Assembly (NCBI RefSeq): GCF_002265265.1
Contig: NZ_NOIF01000018.1
Coordinates: forward strand, 1 to 46,156
Origin: Photobacterium sanguinicancri
Lineage (GTDB): Bacteria > Pseudomonadota > Gammaproteobacteria > Enterobacterales > Vibrionaceae
DNA: 46,156 nt
Reading direction: 5' to 3'
In this document: positions 12,054 to 20,370 of the stretch, one piece after another
Position numbering within the stretch: the first letter of the stretch is position 1
Layout of the letters: the number at the start of each line of letters is the position of its first letter
Made by a program: the position numbers and the translations under genes
The notes under the pieces: generated by a model
What the model saw: the letters and a program-made list of their open reading frames with translations, nothing else
Told to the model about the DNA's origin: nothing
Databases searched by the model: none

Positions 12054-12080
12054 AAAAAAAGGAGAGCCGAGGCTCTCCTT
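12054..12080 (-). terminator. Terminator after rplT
   Basis: AAGGAGAGCC and GGCTCTCCTT form a 10-bp stem followed on the minus strand by seven T, 24 nt after rplT. It closes the thrS-infC-rpmI-rplT unit. Confidence 0.92.
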
Positions 12081-12103
12081 TTCAAAATCAAACTGGACTG
12101 AAA

Positions 12104-12457
12104 TTACAGTGCAGCTTTCGCTTTTTCAACAAGTACTGTGAAAGTAGCTTTGTCGAATACTGCGATATCAGCAAGGATCTTACGATCGATTTCAATAGAT
12201 GCTTTCTTAAGGCCATTGATTAGACGGCTGTAAGACATGCCATTTTGACGAGCAGCAGCGTTGATACGTGCAATCCAAAGTTGACGGAAAGTACGTTTCT
12301 TGTTGCGACGGTCACGGTAAGCGTATTGACCAGCTTTAGTAACAGCTTGGAAAGCTACGCGGTAAACACGTGAACGTGCACCGTAGTAACCTTTAGCTTG
12401 TTTAAGAACTTTCTTGTGACGTGCACGCGCTTGTACACCACGTTTTACGCGAGGCAT
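12104..12457 (-). CDS. rplT: 50S ribosomal protein L20
   Basis: RNA-binding protein needed early in assembly of the large ribosomal subunit. The 117 residues begin [19 protein letters not shown] and contain the conserved [11 protein letters not shown] and [19 protein letters not shown] blocks. It is strongly basic in its N-terminal helix. It lies 43 nt after rpmI in the standard IF3-L35-L20 operon. In E. coli L20 represses translation of rpmI and rplT by binding the mRNA; a hairpin before rpmI is a candidate site here, by inference only. Confidence 0.98.
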   Translation of the reverse strand: MPRVKRGVQARARHKKVLKQAKGYYGARSRVYRVAFQAVTKAGQYAYRDRRNKKRTFRQLWIARINAAARQNGMSYSRLINGLKKASIEIDRKILADIAVFDKATFTVLVEKAKAAL

Positions 12458-12500
12458 AGGAGACTCCTAACTAAAATAATAAAAATAAAACTAAAAACGA

Positions 12501-12695
12501 TTAAGCGAACGGAAGCATACGTGCAACAGCTGCCACTTCACACTTAGGAAGGATAGCGTTTGGACGAAGCTGACGTTTGTTCTTAGTAGTACGTTTAGTC
12601 AGGATGTGACGTTTTGTAGCGTGCTTAAACTTAAAGCCACCAGCTGTTTTTTTAAAGCGCTTAGCTGCGCCTTTGTTGGATTTCATCTTAGGCAT
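12501..12695 (-). CDS. rpmI: 50S ribosomal protein L35
   Basis: Small basic protein of the large ribosomal subunit. The start at 12695 ([14 protein letters not shown]) gives 64 residues, matching the family; the frame open to 12710 adds five residues with no support. Conserved parts are [24 protein letters not shown] and LRPNAI. It lies between infC and rplT. Confidence 0.97.
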   Translation of the reverse strand: MPKMKSNKGAAKRFKKTAGGFKFKHATKRHILTKRTTKNKRQLRPNAILPKCEVAAVARMLPFA

Positions 12696-12744
12696 GATGA
12701 GACTCCGCATTGTTGATAGTTAATAAACTAGTAATCAGGCGAAC

Positions 12745-12770
12745 AAAAGCGCTGCCGGAGCAGCGCTTTT
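12745..12770 (-). promoter_or_regulatory. Strong hairpin between infC and rpmI
   Basis: AAAAGCGCTG and CAGCGCTTTT form a perfect 10-bp stem with a 6-nt loop, 20-45 nt after infC. On the minus strand it ends in TTTTG, a short T-tract. It may be a partial terminator that sets the IF3 to L35/L20 ratio, or part of an L20 binding site for feedback control. Confidence 0.6.
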
Positions 12771-12789
12771 AGCTACTTTAATGCCGTAA

Positions 12790-13341
12790 TTACTTCTTCT
12801 TAGGGGCAAGCATCATCGTCATTTGACGACCTTCAACTCGATTAGGGAAGCTTTCGCAGACCGCTAGGTCTTCTAGTTCTGCCTTAATACGATTCAGAAG
12901 CTCGATACCAAGATTCTGATGGGCCATTTCACGACCACGGAAACGTAGTGTGACTTTACCCTTGTTGCCCTCTTCTAAAAAGCGAGTCAGGTTGCGTAGT
13001 TTTACCTGATAATCGCCTTCGTCTGTACCAGGTCGGAATTTAACTTCCTTGATCTGGATTTGTTTTTGCTTTTTCTTTTGCTCTTTAGCAGCCTTCGCCT
13101 TTTCGAACAGGTACTTGCCATAGTCCATCACACGACAAACTGGTGGCTCGGCATTCGGGCTGATTTCAACTAAATCCACACCGGCTTCATTAGCAATACG
13201 AGTCGCTTCAACAAATGAAACAACACCAATTGATTCACCATCAATTCCCGTTAGACGCACTTCGCTAACACCATGGATTTCACCGTTTAAACGGTGCGCA
13301 TTTTGTTTAACTGGTGCTTGAGTTCTTCTTCCGCCTTTAAT
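12790..13341 (-). CDS. infC: Translation initiation factor IF-3, AUU start codon
   Basis: IF-3 binds the 30S subunit, prevents premature 70S formation and checks the initiator tRNA and start codon. A standard start-codon search gives a GTG at 13260 and only 156 residues, which lacks the conserved N-terminus. Reading upstream in frame reaches an ATT at 13341 that encodes (M)[20 protein letters not shown], the normal IF-3 start, giving 183 residues. AGGACTAAGG precedes it as in E. coli. The later blocks [25 protein letters not shown] and [11 protein letters not shown] are all present. AUU is a poor start codon that IF-3 itself discriminates against, giving known autoregulation in E. coli. The gene begins 3 nt after the thrS stop. 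Confidence 0.96.
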   Translation of the reverse strand: MKGGRRTQAPVKQNAHRLNGEIHGVSEVRLTGIDGESIGVVSFVEATRIANEAGVDLVEISPNAEPPVCRVMDYGKYLFEKAKAAKEQKKKQKQIQIKEVKFRPGTDEGDYQVKLRNLTRFLEEGNKGKVTLRFRGREMAHQNLGIELLNRIKAELEDLAVCESFPNRVEGRQMTMMLAPKKK

Positions 13342-13344
13342 ACC

Positions 13345-15273
13345 TTAGTCCTCCAAAACATTAAGCGTACGACTGCTAATCTCTTGCTGCAAGAATGCAA
13401 CAAGGTCATCAATCTTCATTTTACCCAAATCTTTACCCTTGCGAGTTCGAACTGCTACTTCGCCTGCTTCGACTTCTTTGTCGCCGCAAACAAGCATGTA
13501 AGGCACTCGCTTCAAAGTATGTTCGCGGATTTTAAAGCCAATCTTCTCATTTCTCAAGTCCGCATTGACTCTAATTCCACATTTTTGCAGTTTTTTTACA
13601 ATTTCTTGAGCATATTCTGACTGACTGTCAGTAATATTCATCACAACAGCTTGCTGAGGCGCCAACCATGTTGGGAAGAAGCCTGCATAATCTTCGATAA
13701 GAATACCGATGAAACGCTCTAGTGAACCAAGAATTGCACGGTGAATCATAACTGGGGTATGACGTTCGTTGTCTTCGCCCACGTATGTTGCACCTAAGCG
13801 CTCTGGCAATGCAAAGTCTAGCTGAACTGTACCACACTGCCATGCACGATCTAAACAATCGTGAAGCGTAAACTCGATCTTAGGACCGTAGAATGCACCT
13901 TCACCTTCTTGAATCTCAAATGGAATATCCATTGACTCAAGGGCGAATGTTAGGTCAGCCTCAGCTTTATCCCACATTTCGTCAGAGCCTACACGTTTTT
14001 CAGGACGTGTAGATAGCTTAACAACAATGTTGTTAAAACCAAATGTCTGGTACGTATCATATACCATTTTAATACAAGATGTAACTTCTTGTTGTACTTG
14101 GCTTTCTGTACAGAAAATGTGCGCATCATCTTGAGTAAAGCCACGAACACGCATAATACCGTGAAGTGCACCCGATGGTTCGTTACGGTGACAAGCACCA
14201 AACTCAGCCATACGTAGTGGAAGATCACGGTAAGACTTCAGACCTTGGTTGAAGATTTGCACGTGACCTGGGCAGTTCATTGGCTTGATAGCATATTCAC
14301 GGTTCTCTGAATTCGTCGTGAACATTGCTTCAGCGTATTTGTCCCAGTGACCAGAACGTTCCCAAAGTACACGGTCCATCATTAATGGGCCTTTCACTTC
14401 TTGGTAATCGTATTCTGTTAGTTTCTCACGAACAAATACTTCTAGCTCACGGAAGATAGTCCAACCGTTGTGGTGCCAGAAAACCATACCCGGCGCTTCT
14501 TGCTGCATGTGGAACAGGTCAAGTTGCTTACCGATTTTACGGTGATCGCGTTTTGCTGCTTCTTCTAGACGCGTTAAGTGTGCTTTTAGCAACTTCTTGT
14601 CTTGGAATGCAGTACCGTAGATACGCTGCAGCATCTTGTTATCGCTGTTACCGCGCCAGTATGCACCCGCTACGCTCAGAAGCTTAAAGTTCTGGCAGAA
14701 GCTCATGTTAGGTACGTGTGGGCCACGACACATGTCGATGTATTCTTCGTGATGGTAAAGGCCAGGACGATCATCGCGTGATACGTTTTCGTCTAGGATT
14801 TCCATTTTGTAGGTTTCACCACGTGATTCAAACGCATCACGTGCTTCCTGCCAGCTCACTTTTTTCTTAACGACTTGATACTTAGTTTTCGCAAGTTGAA
14901 GCATGCGCTTTTCAATAGCATCAACATCTTCTTGGGTTAGCGATTGCTCAAGATCGATATCGTAGTAGAAGCCGTTGTCGATCGTTGGGCCGATCGCCAT
15001 TTTTGCTTCAGGATATAGTTGCTTAATCGCATGACCTAAAAGGTGCGCACAAGAGTGACGGATGATTTCTAGACCATCTTCGTCTTTCGCTGTGATGATT
15101 TCTAAAGAAGCATCATTTTCAATTAGATCACAAGCGTCAACACGTTCGCCGTCAACACGACCAGCAATACAAGCCTTAGCAAGGCCAGGACCGATAGAAA
15201 GCGCTACGTCCATAGTTGATACAGCATTGTCATATTGACGTTGACTGCCGTCAGGAAGAGTAATTACAGGCAT
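13345..15273 (-). CDS. thrS: Threonine-tRNA ligase
   Basis: Class II synthetase that charges tRNA-Thr and edits mischarged serine. The start at 15273 ([15 protein letters not shown]) with AAGGA upstream gives 642 residues, the E. coli length; an in-frame GTG at 15312 is unlikely. Domains: TGS (1-61); editing domain with [10 protein letters not shown] and DMCRGPH; class II core with the zinc site in KPMNCPGH and motif 2 in [16 protein letters not shown]-terminal anticodon-binding domain with [16 protein letters not shown] sequence. E. coli ThrS represses its own translation through a tRNA-like leader; the 188-nt upstream region could hold one, but I did not resolve the fold. Confidence 0.98.
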   Translation of the reverse strand: MPVITLPDGSQRQYDNAVSTMDVALSIGPGLAKACIAGRVDGERVDACDLIENDASLEIITAKDEDGLEIIRHSCAHLLGHAIKQLYPEAKMAIGPTIDNGFYYDIDLEQSLTQEDVDAIEKRMLQLAKTKYQVVKKKVSWQEARDAFESRGETYKMEILDENVSRDDRPGLYHHEEYIDMCRGPHVPNMSFCQNFKLLSVAGAYWRGNSDNKMLQRIYGTAFQDKKLLKAHLTRLEEAAKRDHRKIGKQLDLFHMQQEAPGMVFWHHNGWTIFRELEVFVREKLTEYDYQEVKGPLMMDRVLWERSGHWDKYAEAMFTTNSENREYAIKPMNCPGHVQIFNQGLKSYRDLPLRMAEFGACHRNEPSGALHGIMRVRGFTQDDAHIFCTESQVQQEVTSCIKMVYDTYQTFGFNNIVVKLSTRPEKRVGSDEMWDKAEADLTFALESMDIPFEIQEGEGAFYGPKIEFTLHDCLDRAWQCGTVQLDFALPERLGATYVGEDNERHTPVMIHRAILGSLERFIGILIEDYAGFFPTWLAPQQAVVMNITDSQSEYAQEIVKKLQKCGIRVNADLRNEKIGFKIREHTLKRVPYMLVCGDKEVEAGEVAVRTRKGKDLGKMKIDDLVAFLQQEISSRTLNVLED

Positions 15274-15423
15274 TGAATATTCCTTACAGTGGTGCCACAC
15301 ACCAAGTAGCACATGTCAGTTGTAAAGCCTTTGAAAGCTTTGATGAGTTAAATTAAGAGGCTTTTGCTTCACCAACCCCGCAATACAGAGCGATATAGTG
15401 AGACAAAGCGTTCGCGATAATAG

Positions 15424-15454
15424 CAGAGGCTAGATAATGATTGCAAAGCCTCTG
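15424..15454 (-). terminator. Hairpin downstream of yqfB
   Basis: CAGAGGCT and AGCCTCTG form an 8-bp stem with a 15-nt loop, 8 nt after the yqfB stop. The T-tract on the minus strand is broken (CTATTAT), so it is a possible weak terminator between yqfB and the thrS promoter. Confidence 0.5.
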
Positions 15455-15461
15455 TTTATAA

Positions 15462-15785
15462 TCATGCTTCAACAAGTTGATAAGTAACCACATAGAGAGA
15501 CTCTATGTTTGGGTAAATATCTTGGATGACAGATTTCAGTTCTGGCAATGTCATATTTTCTTGCTCTGCATGGAAATCTGTTAGTTCAGAAAACAAAACG
15601 GGCGTTACCGCGTCGATTTTTAATTTGCAAAACCAACGACCATCTTCGTATGTAGACACGTCCACGACTGAACCAACTTGGTAATGGCTTTCAGATTCAT
15701 CGCGAATAGTGATGGTTTTCTTTTTAGCCAAAATGTCCACTTCAAAACGTTCAAAGAAGGTCATTTCTGTTGGAATACTATTCAC
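15462..15785 (-). CDS. yqfB: N4-acetylcytidine amidohydrolase (ASCH domain)
   Basis: Small ASCH-domain enzyme. E. coli YqfB hydrolyses N4-acetylcytidine to cytidine and acetate, probably as part of modified-nucleoside salvage. The 107 residues align well with E. coli YqfB (103): ITFF/MTFF..RF, the active-site stretch KKKTITIRDESESHY (lysine, threonine and glutamate in the catalytic region) and HAEQENMTLPELKSVI. The start is a GTG at 15785 with AAGGA upstream; an ATG in the same region is out of frame. It follows the VF530-like gene by 35 nt and is probably co-transcribed with it. Confidence 0.9.
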   Translation of the reverse strand: MNSIPTEMTFFERFEVDILAKKKTITIRDESESHYQVGSVVDVSTYEDGRWFCKLKIDAVTPVLFSELTDFHAEQENMTLPELKSVIQDIYPNIESLYVVTYQLVEA

Positions 15786-15820
15786 AGTACATCCTTAATA
15801 TAAAGCAAAACAAGCGAGGA

Positions 15821-16213
15821 TTAACGACGGCGAGAAGGTCGTGATGAACGGTCTTTATAAGCAGAAGCGGCTTTCGCTTGCGACAATTCAATCGACTCTA
15901 CCGTTAATACCATAGGTTCACGAGGCTCAATACCGTTTGCAAACGTACGTTTACGAGGCGGTAAAGCATACTCTTCGTCAGATGCACGCGGCATGCGCTT
16001 AAAGCGAGATAAATAGAAGCCTTCTAGCTTTTCTCTCGCCCACTCAGTTTTACGAAAGTACTTAACGCAACTCGCGATTGAAGGATTTTTTGTAAAGCAA
16101 TGAAAACGCATAGCAGTTGCAAGGATCTCCCAGCCATAAAAGTCGACAAGCTCTGTGAGTAGCGTTTCTAATTTAAGGCCGTGAAGTGGGTTGTTTTGTT
16201 GTTCTTCTAACAT
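15821..16213 (-). CDS. VF530-family DNA-binding protein
   Basis: Small basic protein of the VF530/DUF2132 family, named after a Vibrio fischeri protein whose structure resembles DNA-binding folds; the cellular role is not known. The conserved core is NPLHGLKLETLLTELVDFYGW followed by FHCFTKNPSIASCVKYFRKTEWAREK, with FYL nearby (about residues 8-68). The C-terminal half is longer than the core, rich in arginine, serine and lysine, and ends in SRPSRRR; it is probably disordered and nucleic-acid binding. The start has AGGAA at good spacing. It lies between yqfB and the carboxymuconolactone decarboxylase-like gene on the same strand. Confidence 0.82.
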   Translation of the reverse strand: MLEEQQNNPLHGLKLETLLTELVDFYGWEILATAMRFHCFTKNPSIASCVKYFRKTEWAREKLEGFYLSRFKRMPRASDEEYALPPRKRTFANGIEPREPMVLTVESIELSQAKAASAYKDRSSRPSRRR

Positions 16214-16283
16214 TGCTATTCCTAAAAAAGCAGATATAAGGCGTAATCATCGCACAATAGTATGGTATTCACTATATATGGCG

Positions 16284-16670
16284 TTACTCTGCGTCGTGAT
16301 CATCCAATAACTCAAACACCTCTTTAGCTGCTGTCATACCATTAATTGCAGCAGGAAAGCCTGCATAAACCGACATTTGCAAAATCACTTCAGTAATTTC
16401 TTTCTGAGTACAGCCGATGTTTAACGCACCGCTAATATGCCCTTTCAACTGTGGCTGACAGTTTCCCATTGCCGTCAATGCAGCAATAGTGGCTAATTCA
16501 CGCGTACGAAAATCTAAACCATCACGTTGTAAAACCTCACCAAAGGGAAACTCAATCGTATACTTTGCTAAATCAGGGCAAACGTCACGAAAAGTGTCCA
16601 TCATGCTATCTGCCGCGCCAGGTGCTAATTCATTTAGCTTGGTCAAACCAGATTCGTATCTACTTGTCAT
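16284..16670 (-). CDS. Carboxymuconolactone decarboxylase family protein
   Basis: AhpD-like all-helical protein of 128 residues. Family features are FGEVLQRDGLDFRTRELATIAALTAMG (about 42-68) and the following CQPQLKGHISGALNIGCTQKEITEVI. The redox CxxC pair of true AhpD is absent (only one Cys before the conserved His), so a peroxidase-partner role is unlikely. The genomic neighbourhood has no protocatechuate genes, so the classical decarboxylase reaction is not supported either. Members of this group often act as small hydrolases, decarboxylases or uncharacterised oxidoreductase partners. The function is left open. Confidence 0.8.
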   Translation of the reverse strand: MTSRYESGLTKLNELAPGAADSMMDTFRDVCPDLAKYTIEFPFGEVLQRDGLDFRTRELATIAALTAMGNCQPQLKGHISGALNIGCTQKEITEVILQMSVYAGFPAAINGMTAAKEVFELLDDHDAE

Positions 16671-16868
16671 AGTCTATAAACCTACTTGTATGATTTTAAA
16701 CAAATAAAATACCATCATTTGCTAGCGTCACCTATCACATAGGCTTGCAAAACTTATGTTAATCCCCCCCAAAACATCACCTTCGTTGTTGCGTTCAAGC
16801 GCAAATATAGAATAATCCCGCTCGAAGCCTACTCGCTAAACTTGCAATCACACATAAAAGTTGCTTTT

Positions 16869-16884
16869 ATTTGTATAGGCAAAT
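16869..16884 (+). promoter_or_regulatory. Candidate HutC autoregulatory site
   Basis: ATTTG-TATAGG-CAAAT is an inverted repeat 15 nt before the hutC start. Its left half (TTTGTATA) matches the hutI operator half-site. Autorepression is common for HutC, so this is a plausible weaker operator. Confidence 0.45.
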
Positions 16885-16898
16885 ATGGACTTATAGCA

Positions 16899-17603
16899 AT
16901 GAGCCAATCTCCACGTTACTTAGTTATTAAGCAATACTTAAAAGATCATATACAGAGTCGCCAATGGATGCCGGGGTATCAAATCCCGACTGAGATTGCG
17001 CTATCTGAACAGTTCAATGTTAGTCGTATGACAGCGAATAAAGCTGTCAAAGAGTTGGTATCAGAAGGTTTACTTCAGCGTACTCCACGGCGTGGTACAT
17101 TTGTGTGCCATAAAAAAGCCGAGTCTCCGCTGATGACTATCACTAACATCGCTAAAGAAGTGACTGAGCGCGGCCACCAATATTCTAGCCAAGTGATCAG
17201 TCAGCAAAAAGTCGCCGCAACAGACGATACCGCGTTACGGCTAGGCGTTAGGCATGGCACAGCATTGTACTTCACCCAAATTGTGCACTTTCAGGATGAC
17301 TCCCCTATTCAGCTTGAAGAACGCTGGGTAAACCCTGATTATGCTCCGCAATACTTGGATCAAGACTTCACGCAGCAAACACCCAACGAGTACCTTGTTC
17401 AAACATGCCCATTGAGTGATATAGAGCATACCGTCGAGGCAATTTTACCGCCAAAACGTATTTCAGCCTTGCTCAAGATGCTAGATTCAACCCCTTGTTT
17501 ATTGCTAAACAGACGAACCTGGAGCAATAAAAACCTGATCAGTACCGCGTTACTTTATCATCCAGGCGATAAATATAAATTAAGCTCGCGTAACGCAGTC
17601 TAA
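16899..17603 (+). CDS. hutC: Histidine utilization repressor HutC
   Basis: GntR-family repressor (HutC subfamily) that blocks the hut operon until urocanate is bound. The winged-helix domain spans about residues 5-75, with IPTEIALSEQFNVSRMTANKAVKEL as recognition region and GLLQRTPRRGTFV as wing. The C-terminal UTRA effector domain is about 90-230, with TALYFTQIVHFQDDSPIQLEERWVN. The start at ATG 16899 (MSQSPRYLVIK) gives 234 residues; the frame is open further upstream without support. The ribosome-binding site is weak. The gene is directly upstream of hutI but ends in its own terminator, so the repressor is probably made separately. Confidence 0.92.
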   Translation: MSQSPRYLVIKQYLKDHIQSRQWMPGYQIPTEIALSEQFNVSRMTANKAVKELVSEGLLQRTPRRGTFVCHKKAESPLMTITNIAKEVTERGHQYSSQVISQQKVAATDDTALRLGVRHGTALYFTQIVHFQDDSPIQLEERWVNPDYAPQYLDQDFTQQTPNEYLVQTCPLSDIEHTVEAILPPKRISALLKMLDSTPCLLLNRRTWSNKNLISTALLYHPGDKYKLSSRNAV

Positions 17604-17622
17604 GCCCCATTAAACCTTAAAA

Positions 17623-17650
17623 AGAAAGCGAAGTGGAAACATCGCTTTCT
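17623..17650 (+). terminator. Terminator of hutC
   Basis: AGAAAGCGA and TCGCTTTCT form a 9-bp stem with a 10-nt loop, about 20 nt after hutC, followed by CTTCCTTTAC. It separates hutC from the hutIGUH transcript. Confidence 0.7.
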
Positions 17651-17768
17651 CTTCCTTTACTCTCCCCCCAACACCACAATGACTTTTATTCATTTTTTAA
17701 ACTGAATTCATCGACAGCGACTTATATATTTCCTACTGATCTTGCTCACAAAACTAGCTTAACACTCT

Positions 17769-17819
17769 CTGAACTCAGTATAACGATCACATTTCTTTTA
17801 CATCTCATCTTGAGTTCAG
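17769..17819 (+). repeat. Inverted repeat in the hutC-hutI spacer
   Basis: CTGAACTCA and TGAGTTCAG form a perfect 9-bp inverted repeat separated by 33 nt, ending 21 nt before the HutC operator. It may be an activator site pair or a long hairpin. No known consensus was recognised. Confidence 0.4.
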
Positions 17820-17840
17820 TGAGAAAATTGTCTATTTATT

Positions 17841-17850
17841 TGTATATACA
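17841..17850 (+). promoter_or_regulatory. HutC operator upstream of hutI
   Basis: TGTATATACA is a perfect palindrome 22 nt before the hutI start codon and matches the TTGTATATACAA-type HutC target known in enteric bacteria and pseudomonads. Its place close to the start supports direct repression of hutIGUH, relieved by urocanate. Confidence 0.8.
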
Positions 17851-17872
17851 TTAATAACATTGTGGGATAACC

Positions 17873-19108
17873 ATGGATCGTGTTCTTACTAATCTAAAGC
17901 TCGTTACTATGCAGCCAATAGCAAATCAGTCCGCTGATGAAAACAATGGCTATCATATTATCGACAATGCAGTGATCGGCATTATCAATGGTAAGATCAG
18001 CTATATCGGATCATCAGATCATGTCGATCTTCATGGTCATCCTGATGTTATTGATTGCCAACAAGCCTTGGTCACTCCGGGTATTATTGATTGTCATACT
18101 CACCTCATTTTCGCGGGGAATCGCGCCAATGAGTTTGAACAACGTTTGCAAGGTGTACCATACGAAACTATCGCTAAAGCGGGTGGCGGTATTCTTGCTA
18201 CAGTTCAAGCCACCCGAGCTGCAAGCGAAGACGAGCTTTACGAATTAGCTATTGATCGGTTGGAAGGATTAAAACGTGACGGCGTAACAAGTATTGAAAT
18301 TAAATCTGGCTATGGACTGACCCTCGAAGATGAAATAAAGATGCTACGCGTAGCAAAATCCATTGGCGAACTTGAAGACATAAAAGTCAGCACCACATTG
18401 TTGGCAGCACATGCCCTTCCTCCAGAGTATCAACATAATGCCGATGGCTATATCGATCATATCTGCACTGAAATAATTCCCGTTGTCGCAGCTGAGAAGT
18501 TAGCAGATGCTGTCGACGTGTTTTGCGAGAACATTGGCTTTAGCAATCAACAATGTGAGCGTGTGTATGCTGCTGCACTTGCACATGGATTGAAGATTAA
18601 AGGCCATACTGAACAGCTATCTAATCAAGGTGGAAGCCAACTTGCTGCATCAATGGGGGCAACATCCGTTGATCATATTGAGTACCTGGATGATGCTGGT
18701 GTTACCGCACTCCAAAAGTCCGGAACGGTAGCGACTTTATTACCCGGTGCATTCTATTTCCTTCGCGAAACCCAATATCCTCCTATAGATGCACTTCGCA
18801 AGGCCAAAGTGCCAATGGCGATTGCCAGTGACTTTAACCCAGGCACTTCACCTATCGCCTCAATGCGCATGATGATGAACCTTGCCTGTACCCTCTTTAG
18901 ACTCACACCAGAAGAAAGCCTGCGAGGTGTAACCTGTCATGCAGCTCAAGCCCTAGGGTTAGGGGAAAGTCGAGGGCAAATTCGTGTTGGTATGGATGCA
19001 GATCTGGCTATATGGCAGCTAGAACACCCGACTGAATTATCGTATCGCATTGGCGTACCGGATTTGCTCGCCCGTGTTGTTGATGGAGAGTTCTTTTATG
19101 CCGATTGA
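17873..19108 (+). CDS. hutI: Imidazolonepropionase
   Basis: Third step of histidine degradation: hydrolyses 4-imidazolone-5-propionate to N-formimidoyl-L-glutamate. Metal-dependent amidohydrolase of 411 residues. The metal motif HTH is H75-T-H77 in [18 protein letters not shown], followed by [38 protein letters not shown] and the metal-binding aspartate in [16 protein letters not shown] sequence precedes the ATG at 17873. It is first in the hutIGUH operon, directly behind the HutC operator, and its end overlaps the start of hutG. Confidence 0.96.
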   Translation: MDRVLTNLKLVTMQPIANQSADENNGYHIIDNAVIGIINGKISYIGSSDHVDLHGHPDVIDCQQALVTPGIIDCHTHLIFAGNRANEFEQRLQGVPYETIAKAGGGILATVQATRAASEDELYELAIDRLEGLKRDGVTSIEIKSGYGLTLEDEIKMLRVAKSIGELEDIKVSTTLLAAHALPPEYQHNADGYIDHICTEIIPVVAAEKLADAVDVFCENIGFSNQQCERVYAAALAHGLKIKGHTEQLSNQGGSQLAASMGATSVDHIEYLDDAGVTALQKSGTVATLLPGAFYFLRETQYPPIDALRKAKVPMAIASDFNPGTSPIASMRMMMNLACTLFRLTPEESLRGVTCHAAQALGLGESRGQIRVGMDADLAIWQLEHPTELSYRIGVPDLLARVVDGEFFYAD

Positions 19109-20138
19109 TATGCGTACCGCAGTGATAGACATGAGCCCTTGGCAAGGCCGAAATGACGCTGAAGATGGCGATCGTGGTTTACGTTGGCACCATCAAGTAC
19201 AGCCAGCCGATAACGCCAACGATGAAGGCATCATGTTATTAGGTTTTGCGTGTGATGAGGGCGTAAGCCGCAACAAGGGGAGAACTGGCGCTTATGATGC
19301 CCCAGTGGTGATTCGTAAAGCTCTGGCAAACCTAGCTTGGCACCATAAAGAACCTATCTATGATGGCGGCGATATCCATTGCGATGACGGTAACCTTGAA
19401 CAAGCTCAGTTGCGATTAGCTAACGATGTATCACAAGCCCTGCGCCAAAAACACAAAGTGATTGTTTTTGGTGGTGGCCATGAAGTCGCTTGGGGGACTT
19501 TTCAAGGTTTAGGCCGATACATCCAACAAAAGCAAACTCAGCAACACGAGATATCATCGGCTGACTATCCGCCCCAACACGTACCGCGCATTGGCATTAT
19601 TAATTTTGATGCGCATTTTGATTTAAGGAGCCTACCAGCAGCCTTAGGTGGGAACCTTGGAAGCTCAGGCACACCTTTTCATCAAGCCGCTCGCTTTTGT
19701 GAACTGCAAAGCTGGCCATTTCATTACGCCTGCATTGGCGTGAATCAAGCCAGCAATACACAGGCACTGTTCGATAAAGCGGATGAACTTGGCGTAACTT
19801 ATATTGAAGATCACAACCTCAACTATTTTGAGTTAAAACAAGGCATTGAAATTTTACAGGGCTTTATTGCTGAATGTGATTACCTCTACCTCACGATTGA
19901 TATGGATGCCTTCCCAGCTTCTGTAGCACCTGGTGTTAGTGCACCAGCTGCCAGAGGGATCCCGCTCGATATTTTTGAGGCGTTGTTACAACCCATATTT
20001 GCTGCAAAAAATGCACAACACGAAAACAAATTACTTGTTGCCGACATTGCAGAGCTAAACCCTCGCTTTGATATCGATAATCAAACTGCGCGGTTAGCTG
20101 CAAGGCTGACATGGCTGATTGCACAATCTATTCGTTAA
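19098..20138 (+). CDS. hutG: Formimidoylglutamase
   Basis: Ureohydrolase (arginase fold) that splits N-formimidoylglutamate to glutamate and formamide, the last step of the five-carbon hut route. The manganese ligands are visible: H128 in [10 protein letters not shown]171, H173 and D175 in [10 protein letters not shown]268 and D270 in TIDMDAFP. The start at 19098 ([12 protein letters not shown]) has GGAG upstream and overlaps hutI by 11 nt, implying translational coupling; the frame open to 19050 is not used. 346 residues. A 232-nt spacer with tandem repeats follows before hutU. Confidence 0.93.
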   Translation: MPIDMRTAVIDMSPWQGRNDAEDGDRGLRWHHQVQPADNANDEGIMLLGFACDEGVSRNKGRTGAYDAPVVIRKALANLAWHHKEPIYDGGDIHCDDGNLEQAQLRLANDVSQALRQKHKVIVFGGGHEVAWGTFQGLGRYIQQKQTQQHEISSADYPPQHVPRIGIINFDAHFDLRSLPAALGGNLGSSGTPFHQAARFCELQSWPFHYACIGVNQASNTQALFDKADELGVTYIEDHNLNYFELKQGIEILQGFIAECDYLYLTIDMDAFPASVAPGVSAPAARGIPLDIFEALLQPIFAAKNAQHENKLLVADIAELNPRFDIDNQTARLAARLTWLIAQSIR

Positions 20139-20175
20139 GGCGCAACCTATCCATTAGACACCATGATTTCACAAG

Positions 20176-20210
20176 ACACTGTCGATTCATAACACACTGT
20201 CGATTCATAA
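20176..20210 (+). repeat. Two copies of a 17-bp direct repeat
   Basis: ACACTGTCGATTCATAA occurs at 20176-20192 and again at 20194-20210, an exact duplication with an 18-bp period in the hutG-hutU spacer. Confidence 0.8.
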
Positions 20211-20286
20211 AAACTGTGAATTAATGAAACACAGCAAAATCTAGCAACACATCAACAGCACAAACTAAATTAGCATCGTTCATACC

Positions 20287-20334
20287 CGTTTACACAAGCG
20301 TTTACATAGGCGTTTACATAGGCATTTACATAAA
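20287..20334 (+). repeat. Four 12-bp tandem repeats before hutU
   Basis: Units CGTTTACACAAG, CGTTTACATAGG, CGTTTACATAGG and CATTTACATAAA lie head to tail and end 36 nt before the hutU start. Copies 2 and 3 are identical; the outer ones differ at a few positions. The array looks like recent slippage in a leader or promoter region. Confidence 0.85.
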
Positions 20335-20370
20335 CACTAGCCCATGGGTAGATACCGCAAGGAGAGCAAA

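Noticed and set aside
13294..13620. 108-residue frame antisense to thrS and infC
   Set aside because: Overlaps two essential genes and has no conserved features.
16284..16670. AhpD alkyl hydroperoxidase
   Set aside because: The CxxC redox pair is missing.
17633..17854. 73-residue frame in the hutC-hutI spacer
   Set aside because: It covers the hutC terminator and most of the HutC operator and has no good start signal.
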